9,525 nt of DNA. Source: VXNE01 sp964518405. Its GTDB lineage: Bacteria > Pseudomonadota > Gammaproteobacteria > Pseudomonadales > Azotimanducaceae. The stretch's first letter is position 1; each line of letters opens with the position of its first letter. The stretch covers positions 1 to 9,525 of the forward strand of contig CAZFGB010000030.1 in assembly GCA_964518405.1 (NCBI GenBank), written 5' to 3'. A program made the position numbers and the translations under genes. This document shows, in pieces, positions 1-4,619 of the stretch. The notes under the pieces were generated by a model. The model saw only the letters and a program-made list of their open reading frames with translations, was not told the DNA's origin and searched no databases.

Positions 1-260
1 GCCAATTATCAGCGAAATCGGTCGGGGCGTCAAGACACGAAGAGAGTCTTATCCTTTAGATAAATCAGGCAGTTAGGTTGTATTTTGTGAAGCGATTTGG
101 TGCGCCTGTCGGCTTGTAGGTGGGGGACTCCCTCTCCGCCAAAATGGCTTCTAAGCTATTGAAATAATTCTAGTTTATAGTCTGATATCGAGACCTGAAA
201 CCACCTCTGGTGTCACGCAAACCGGAATGTGATCGGTGGGTACTCCGTCCATCATGACGG
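1..260. other. AT-richer leader without recognisable gene
   Basis: By direct count the first 240 bases are about 48% GC, clearly lower than the coding regions to the right. I see no convincing reading frame in either direction. At 122-141 the stretch ends in CTCTCCGCCA, which resembles the 3' acceptor end of bacterial tRNA-Ser or a tmRNA, preceded by GGGGGACTCCC like a collapsed T-arm. The TTC of the T-loop is missing and no matching 5' acceptor (GGAGAG-type) is visible about 90 bases upstream, so it is not called as an RNA gene. The stretch at 142-185 is very AT-rich and could hold promoter elements, but none is clear. Confidence 0.5.
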
Positions 261-401
261 ATGATCGTCACATTCGGCCACGACGGCATCTGCGCCTACG
301 AACCGGTATGCTGGGACGACTTCATCGCCGAATCCCGGCGCACCGCCAACTTGCGATTGGCGAAGTCAAGGCGGGTGGTCTACTGCGGCTTGCGCGCGTG
401 A
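261..401 (+). pseudogene. Short coding-like fragment, unknown family
   Basis: An ATG at 261 opens a 46-codon frame ending with TGA at 399-401, with an in-frame stop just upstream at 255-257. The peptide starts MIVTFGHDGICAYEPVCWDD and contains plausible protein-like composition (FGHDG, CWDDFIAESRR). It overlaps the last 22 bases of the convergent sterol methyltransferase gene. I do not recognise the family. No ribosome binding site is evident. It could be the N-terminal stub of a decayed gene, in keeping with the remnants found further right, or a chance frame. Confidence 0.2.
344..362 (-). terminator. Small hairpin beyond the methyltransferase stop
   Basis: CGCCAA (344-349) pairs with TTGGCG (357-362) around a 7-base loop, 18 bases downstream of the minus-strand methyltransferase stop. 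There is no T-run after it in the minus direction, so it is not a classical intrinsic terminator. It could still mark the transcript end. The stem is only 6 bp and may be chance. Confidence 0.2.
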
Positions 402-1372
402 ATCAGAAAGCTCGGCGTGAAGATACCGAGTTCGCCGCCCTCGACAAGGGCGTCGGCCGCGACGTTCAGGAGACCGGCGGCTTCGCTTGTTCCCGCCGGC
501 GCGATGCGCAGGCGCTCCAGCACACGTGTCGCGGCGGCCGTAAAAGTTCGACCTGCGGGCGTGCGCGCGAATGAGGAGAAGGACAGGTCGCGTCCTTGCA
601 GCGCCATGTACCACGGTGTGCGCGGGTCGCTGGTAGTGGCCTGGTCCACCGTCGCCAGTATGTCGAACCCGGCTGCCCGCGCGGCATCGGTTTCTCCGGA
701 TGTAGTCAGCAGGTTGGGAGTCGCGTTGGCCGATTCGATGCGTCGGCGGACATCGCGATGGCGCTGGTTCGCCGCATTGAACCGGTCAGTCAGACACCAG
801 TTCACGGACGCGATCTCGCCGCCAGGGCGCAACAGCCTGAACAGTTCTCCGTAGACGGGCTCGCGGTGCTCCGCGCAGCACAGCGCCTCGAACGAGTATG
901 CGGCGTCGAAGTACCCGTCCTCAACGGGGACGTCAAGGAAATCGGCGAGCAGGAAGCCGCATTTTCCGGTGAGGCCACTCTTGCGCAGCAGCCTCTCTCC
1001 CACGGCGATCTGCCGGGCGTTGACGTTGATACCGGTGACGTTGGCGCCGGACGCACGGGCGACGGTAACGAGGGGTCCGCCGACTCCGCAGCCGACATCC
1101 GCCACCCGCATGCCGGTCCGCAGACGAAGCGTTCGCGCTATGCCTTCTTCCTGCCGGCGCAAGGAGGCCGCGAGACGCTCGCCAGCGCGCCGCGGTGCAA
1201 AGTGGAACGACGTTCCCCAGGCGTACCGGTAAAACGGCGTGACGGCGTCGTAATAGCGGCTGACCAGGGTTGAGTGAGACCCTACATCGCCCGATACGGT
1301 CGAACCGGCGCTGCGCAAGGCGCGGTAGTCGTCGAGGGCGGCGGAAAGATCGTTACGGTCGGTCATGTTCAT
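380..1372 (-). CDS. Sterol C-24 methyltransferase (SMT/Erg6-like)
   Basis: A complete 330-residue cytoplasmic SAM-dependent methyltransferase. Known SMTs transfer a methyl group from SAM to the C-24 double bond of sterol side chains. Visible landmarks: the sterol-binding region I of SMTs at residues 48-58 (YRYAWGTSFHF; yeast Erg6 has YEYGWGSSFHF), SAM motif I at 91-99 (ADVGCGVGG), NVTGIN at 111-116, an acidic ADF at 143-145, region III at 160-169 (SFEALCCAEH), the post-motif LRPGG at 181-185, and PWY at 253-255. The C-terminal ~65 residues match the sterol-MT C-terminal domain, ending EGGELGIFTPSFLIHARKP where Erg6 has GGKSKLFTPMMLFVARKP. This C-terminal match separates it from tocopherol, ubiquinone or cyclopropane methyltransferases. 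Length is slightly below yeast Erg6 (about 380). A second ATG lies two codons inside; neither start has a strong Shine-Dalgarno. In region III a Cys stands where yeast has the His of EATCHAP, so substrate or mechanism may differ. It stands alone on its strand. Confidence 0.88.
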   Translation of the reverse strand: MNMTDRNDLSAALDDYRALRSAGSTVSGDVGSHSTLVSRYYDAVTPFYRYAWGTSFHFAPRRAGERLAASLRRQEEGIARTLRLRTGMRVADVGCGVGGPLVTVARASGANVTGINVNARQIAVGERLLRKSGLTGKCGFLLADFLDVPVEDGYFDAAYSFEALCCAEHREPVYGELFRLLRPGGEIASVNWCLTDRFNAANQRHRDVRRRIESANATPNLLTTSGETDAARAAGFDILATVDQATTSDPRTPWYMALQGRDLSFSSFARTPAGRTFTAAATRVLERLRIAPAGTSEAAGLLNVAADALVEGGELGIFTPSFLIHARKPQ

Positions 1373-1460
1373 CGAATTCGGTGTTTCTCAAGCGGCAGTC
1401 TATCTTGTGGCTTTGCTGGCTTCGCCCCGCCGGCGCGAAACCTACTCGGCGAGTACGGCG

Positions 1461-1649
1461 TCACGAATGGATTTCCGCCCTGGTGATTTTGGATCCACCA
1501 TGAATTCCGATGACGACCGGAACGGAGCTCGATTTCGATGCATGTCCCTTCGGTAGGCGCAGTTCGGCGAACTGAAACGGACCTTCGCCGTAGTCGACTC
1601 GAACATCCGGCTCGGGAGTTGGCGCGGTGAATATCCAACGATCATGCAT
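1461..1649 (-). pseudogene. N-terminal remnant of an alpha/beta hydrolase
   Basis: A 62-codon minus-strand frame reads from an ATG at 1649 to a stop at 1461-1463. Residues ~14-52 look like the first strands of a BD-FAE/peptidase S9-type alpha/beta hydrolase: DVRVDYGEGPFQFAELRLPKG followed by PVVIGIHGG, the last being the HGG oxyanion-hole motif. In intact enzymes HGG is followed by some 200 further residues with the GxSxG nucleophile elbow. Here the frame stops 10 residues later, and nothing resembling the rest is found between 1373 and 1460. I read it as a gene truncated by deletion. No function is expected. The stretch 1373-1980 has no intact gene, only this and the thiolase remnant. Confidence 0.5.
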
Positions 1650-1718
1650 GGTTCTGAACCAATCCTATCGTAGACGCTTTAAGGGCTCTCGGCTTCGTCG
1701 CGTTCGTGCATTATCCGG

Positions 1719-1893
1719 ATGATGCAGGCTTTCGTTCCATACGGTGCTTACTGGAGCACCCCCAAATGCCGGCACGATCGTCGCCACGGAAAACCGCGCC
1801 CGGGAAATGGGCGTCGACGTCGAATCCATGAACAACTTCGCTTGTTCCCTGATCTGGGGCCATCCGCAAGGCCCCATCGACTGGATAAATTGA
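1719..1893 (+). pseudogene. Thiolase-like gene reduced to its two ends
   Basis: Two reading frames carry pieces that look like opposite ends of one thiolase-superfamily protein. From the ATG at 1719 frame 3 reads MMQAFVPYGAYWSTP, like the N-terminus of SCP2-type acyl-CoA thiolases. From about 1753 frame 1 reads GAPPNAGTIVATENRAREMG, then VDVESMNNFACSLIWGHPQG, stopping at TGA 1891-1893. The GHPxG motif contains the conserved C-terminal catalytic His of thiolases (usually GHPxGATG). The active-site Cys region and some 300 residues between the two ends are missing, and the two pieces are out of frame. This fits a large internal deletion plus loss of the last residues. It lies 70 bases from the divergent hydrolase remnant. 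Family assignment is from memory of motifs and is moderate. Confidence 0.45.
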
Positions 1894-1980
1894 CGGAATG
1901 CGGGATTGACGCAAGGAAACGACCTCGCGCTCCGGGTGAATCAGCTATGGTATTCGGGGACCGAGTGAAGCACATGTGCC

Positions 1981-2985
1981 ATGACTGACAAAAAGCCAAG
2001 GGCCTTTTCGGGCATTCAACCCTCAGGAAAGATCCACATAGGTAACTACACCGGCGCTCTCCAGCCTTGGGTTGAAGCGCAGAGTGAGGTGGACGGCATC
2101 TATTGCGTTGTCGATCTGCACGCCTTGACGGCGACCGAGAGAGGCTCCGGCAAGTCCGTGGGCGAACGATCGCGCGAAGTGGCGGCCTTGTATCTCGCGT
2201 GTGGACTGGATCCCGGAGCGTCCACGATCTTTCTTCAGTCCGAAGTGTGGACCCACCCGTACCTTTCGTGGGTGTTGGAAACTCAAGTGCCCTTGGGATG
2301 GCTCTCGCGGATGACCCAGTTCAAGTCGAAGTCGAACGAGGCAGACTCCGTGCCGACCGGTTTGTTGACGTATCCGGTCCTGCAGGCCGCGGACATTCTG
2401 CTGTACGACGCGGACATCGTGCCTGTGGGAGAAGATCAAAAGCAACACATCGAGATAGCACGAGATATCGCGCAACGGTTCAATTCCACCTACGGCACGG
2501 CATTCGTGCTCCCCCAACCCATGATCGGCACGCATGGAAGTCGAATCATGGGGTTGGACGAACCTGCGGCGAAGATGAGCAAGAGCCGCGCGCTCGTCAA
2601 TCAAGGTCACAGCATAGGGATTGTCGACGAGCCCGAAGCGATCTCGCGGGCGATCAGGAGAGCGGTCACCGACAGCGGGACCAGTATAGATGTGCAAAAC
2701 GCAGGGGCGGGAGTCCGCAATCTTCTCAACATCTACAAGTCATTCTCGGGAGCGTCCGATCGAGATCTGGCCGCGCGCTTCGACGGGAGAGGCTATGGTC
2801 TTCTCAAGAACAGCCTGGCCGAGCTCCTGGTGGACACGCTGGCGCCAATCAGGAACGAGTACCAACGCATCCTCGCGGAGCGTTCATACCTGGATGAGGT
2901 GCTCAACAGCGGTCGGGCGCGTGCGCTTCGGATTTCGACCGGGAAAGTGGCGCGCGTGATGGAGATCCTCGGCCTGCGGGGATAG
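1981..2985 (+). CDS. Tryptophanyl-tRNA synthetase
   Basis: A complete 334-residue class I aminoacyl-tRNA synthetase, matching the usual bacterial TrpS length. In the cytoplasm it activates tryptophan with ATP and charges tRNA-Trp. It starts MTDKKPRAFSGIQPSGKIHI; the HIGH-type signature HIGN is at residues 19-22. The tryptophan/ATP pocket stretch QAADILLYDADIVPVGEDQK covers 135-154, and the KMSKS signature is exact at 198-202. No key residue appears missing, so it should be active. The ATG at 1981 is the first in-frame ATG after a stop at 1966-1968. GAAG at 1967-1970 is the only weak ribosome binding candidate. No clear promoter is seen in 1894-1980. It is preceded by gene remnants and followed by a 150-base gap, so it is probably its own transcription unit. 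Whether another trpS exists in the genome cannot be seen here. Confidence 0.97.
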   Translation: MTDKKPRAFSGIQPSGKIHIGNYTGALQPWVEAQSEVDGIYCVVDLHALTATERGSGKSVGERSREVAALYLACGLDPGASTIFLQSEVWTHPYLSWVLETQVPLGWLSRMTQFKSKSNEADSVPTGLLTYPVLQAADILLYDADIVPVGEDQKQHIEIARDIAQRFNSTYGTAFVLPQPMIGTHGSRIMGLDEPAAKMSKSRALVNQGHSIGIVDEPEAISRAIRRAVTDSGTSIDVQNAGAGVRNLLNIYKSFSGASDRDLAARFDGRGYGLLKNSLAELLVDTLAPIRNEYQRILAERSYLDEVLNSGRARALRISTGKVARVMEILGLRG

Positions 2986-3050
2986 GAGACAAACCGACCG
3001 ACGTTCGCCACGTCATCGCGCCGATTGCCGGTTAGCGTGCTTCAACCTTC

Positions 3051-3079
3051 TTGCAGGGCCAGCGTGCCGTCCTTAATAT
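3051..3079 (+). promoter_or_regulatory. Candidate sigma-70 promoter for cupin-oxygenase pair
   Basis: TTGCAG (3051-3056) and TAATAT (3074-3079) are spaced by 17 bases. They match 3/6 and 4/6 of the -35 and -10 consensus. They lie in the only gap between trpS and the cupin gene, about 57 bases before its start codon. The match is modest and could be chance. Confidence 0.3.
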
Positions 3080-3124
3080 CGAAGGAAGTTCAGCGCCGCA
3101 GGGATACGGCAAATCCACGAAGAC

Positions 3125-3129
3125 AGGAG
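3125..3129 (+). promoter_or_regulatory. Shine-Dalgarno AGGAG fixing the cupin start
   Basis: AGGAG lies 6 bases before the ATG at 3136. This strong site decides that start over the longer open frame, which begins with TTG at 3025 and lacks a comparable site. Confidence 0.8.
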
Positions 3130-3135
3130 ATTGAC

Positions 3136-3570
3136 ATGAGCACCAGTGCCGCGCAGGTTGCCGAGAGCCCCCTGGTGGGGGAGCGTGCCGACGATTTCGT
3201 CCACGCGAGGAAGAACGAAGCGGTCTACGTCGAGGGACGCCGCGACTGGATGAAATACCGGGAGCTTGGCGTCACCAAGGCGAGTGCGGGCACAATCCGT
3301 GCCCAGATTTCCTCGACGTCGCAGGGCCTTTCGGAACCCACCGGCTGGCATGTCCACCTCTGCGAGGGCCAATTCGTCTATATGCTCAGCGGTTGGTTCG
3401 ACCTCGCGTTCGCCGGTGGCAGGGTCGTGCATCTTGAGCCCGGGGACAGCCTGTATATCCCGGGCGGCACGCCCCACAACGAGATCGCGACTTCCGACGC
3501 GTTCGAGCTTCTTGAGATCAGTGTGCCCGCAGAGATGGGCACGGAGCCCTGCGACCCGCCGGACGCCTGA
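3136..3570 (+). CDS. Small single-domain cupin protein
   Basis: A 144-residue cytoplasmic protein (no signal peptide) with one cupin barrel, roughly residues 50-133. Motif 1 is GWHVHLCEGQFVYMLSG at 70-86: His72 and His74 are candidate metal ligands, and the usual Glu is replaced by Gln79. Motif 2 is GDSLYIPGGTPHNEI at 103-117, with His114 as the third His ligand. It ends in FELLEIS at 123-129. The Gln form (HxH....Q) resembles a subfamily of small bacterial cupins as I recall them, so it need not mean loss of function. The cupin fold covers metal-dependent oxygenases, isomerases and small-molecule sensors; the reaction here cannot be inferred. The stop codon is 4 bases from the start of the downstream dioxygenase gene, indicating co-transcription and a likely shared pathway. 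Confidence 0.82.
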   Translation: MSTSAAQVAESPLVGERADDFVHARKNEAVYVEGRRDWMKYRELGVTKASAGTIRAQISSTSQGLSEPTGWHVHLCEGQFVYMLSGWFDLAFAGGRVVHLEPGDSLYIPGGTPHNEIATSDAFELLEISVPAEMGTEPCDPPDA

Positions 3571-3574
3571 GGCC

Positions 3575-4480
3575 GTGAGGGACATCACCGAGGAGGAGCG
3601 ACGGCACTACGAGCGCCATGGCGTCGTGCACCTTCCCGGTCTCCTCGACGAGGTCTGGATCAAGCGCCTGGAAGCGGCGTTCGCGGAGGAGATGTCCGCC
3701 GATCAGGCCCAGGTCTACTTCACGGACTTCAATACCATCGCGCCGCTGATCGAGGCGCGCGGCGACGAACTCGTCACCCCCGGGGTCGCAACCGCAACGG
3801 GACGGTTCTGCATCAGCAGTTTCAACTGGCGCCTGTTTTCCGGGATGGCCGCCCTGTGCTGCGGCCCGCCGTTACCGGAGAGAGTCGCCAGCCTGATGGG
3901 CTCGAGCCGAATCAACTTCTACGGCGAACAACTGTTCCTGAAGGAAGCGGCGTCCCTGCACCGCACGGCGTTTCATCAGGACATGCCCTACTTTCACGTG
4001 ACCGGAAACAAGTGCTGCACGGCCTGGATTCCGCTCGACGGCATCGGCGCCGACAACGGCATGATGGGATACGTCAGGGGCTCCCACCGCTGGCCGACAC
4101 ATGCAGCCAACGGGTTCATCTCACAGATTCCGTTGCCCGGCTCGACGCTTCCGCAACTGCCCGACATCGAGGGCGCCGCAGAAGAGTACGACATCGTCTA
4201 CTATCCCGCACAGCCGGGCGACGTCATCGTCCATCACGCCAATACGGTGCACGGCGCCACCGGCAACTCCACCCGTCAGGACCGCCGCGCAGCCTCCCTC
4301 CACTATCTGGGCGACGATGTTCGCTACCGCGAGCGTAAAGGGACGGCCCTGGATCCAGGCAAGTCCCCTGCGCTCAAGGACGGCGACCTCATGGACAGCG
4401 TGGAGTTTCCGCTGGTCTGGGCGAGCGGCGAGGGATACGTATCGCCGACGGATACGGATCCGGTTGACGCGAACCTCTAA
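3575..4480 (+). CDS. Phytanoyl-CoA dioxygenase (PhyH) family protein
   Basis: A predicted 301-residue cytoplasmic Fe(II)/2-oxoglutarate-dependent oxygenase. Family members hydroxylate lipids, secondary metabolites and small polar compounds, using O2 and 2-oxoglutarate. The metal site is visible: HQD (His134, Asp136, in AFHQDMPYFHV) and distal His226 in HHANTVHGAT, followed by NSTRQDRR where Arg237 (or 238) would bind 2-oxoglutarate. NGMMGYVRGSHRWPTH near residues 162-177 is the usual PhyH stretch after the core strands. I chose the GTG at 3575 (VRDITEEERRHYERHGVVHL), because PhyH proteins start just before this ExE..G.V.LPGLL segment. The longer open frame from an ATG at 3266 would overlap the cupin gene in another frame and encodes unrelated sequence. 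GAGG overlapping the cupin stop (3569-3572) may serve in coupled initiation, though it is close to the GTG. All catalytic residues are present. The substrate is unknown; a lipid substrate would fit the neighbourhood but is not shown. Confidence 0.87.
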   Translation: MRDITEEERRHYERHGVVHLPGLLDEVWIKRLEAAFAEEMSADQAQVYFTDFNTIAPLIEARGDELVTPGVATATGRFCISSFNWRLFSGMAALCCGPPLPERVASLMGSSRINFYGEQLFLKEAASLHRTAFHQDMPYFHVTGNKCCTAWIPLDGIGADNGMMGYVRGSHRWPTHAANGFISQIPLPGSTLPQLPDIEGAAEEYDIVYYPAQPGDVIVHHANTVHGATGNSTRQDRRAASLHYLGDDVRYRERKGTALDPGKSPALKDGDLMDSVEFPLVWASGEGYVSPTDTDPVDANL

Positions 4481-4514
4481 GGTCCGCGCGGATTGATCGG
4501 TACCTGAGGTTCGC
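4469..4514 (+). terminator. Stem-loop overlapping the PhyH stop codon
   Basis: GCGAACCTC (4469-4477) is perfectly complementary to GAGGTTCGC (4506-4514). After a 2-base bulge (TA, 4478-4479) the stem continues with AGGT (4480-4483) pairing ACCT (4502-4505), giving 13 base pairs around an 18-base loop that itself contains the palindrome CCGCGCGG. The PhyH stop codon TAA lies inside the stem. No T-run follows, so it is not a classical intrinsic terminator. It may stabilise the 3' end of the cupin-PhyH message or reduce read-through into the receptor gene. Confidence 0.45.
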
Positions 4515-4519
4515 CGTCT

Positions 4520-4529
4520 GTCACGTGAC
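4520..4529. promoter_or_regulatory. Perfect 10-base palindrome, possible operator
   Basis: GTCACGTGAC at 4520-4529 is a perfect palindrome lying 90 bases before the receptor start codon and 5 bases after the stem-loop. Its position suits an operator for a dimeric regulator controlling receptor expression. No second copy was noticed in the window, and no promoter boxes are clear around it. Confidence 0.25.
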
Positions 4530-4619
4530 GACCGACCTACTGCTCTCCACTGACCGTGAATCGGCGCGCAGTTTGGACGCCGGTCGGCGGGCAAGGGCGC
4601 CTGTTGCGGACCGCCAGGC

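Noticed and set aside
1890..1951. TTGACG boxes (1890, 1906) and TATGGT (1946) as a trpS promoter
   Set aside because: No pair has acceptable -35/-10 spacing, and the first box overlaps the thiolase remnant's end.
1981..2985. TrpS as a self-resistance paralogue of a biosynthetic cluster
   Set aside because: The protein is a normal-looking, full-length TrpS with standard motifs and no neighbouring tryptophan-analogue biosynthesis genes. A housekeeping role is the simpler reading.
3025..3135. N-terminal extension of the cupin gene from a TTG codon
   Set aside because: The added residues are not cupin-like and the ATG at 3136 has a well-placed AGGAG.
3266..3574. N-terminal extension of the PhyH gene from an ATG at 3266
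   Set aside because: It would overlap the cupin gene in another frame, and the extra 103 residues are basic and Ser/Pro/Ala-rich without family similarity. The GTG at 3575 gives a normal PhyH N-terminus.
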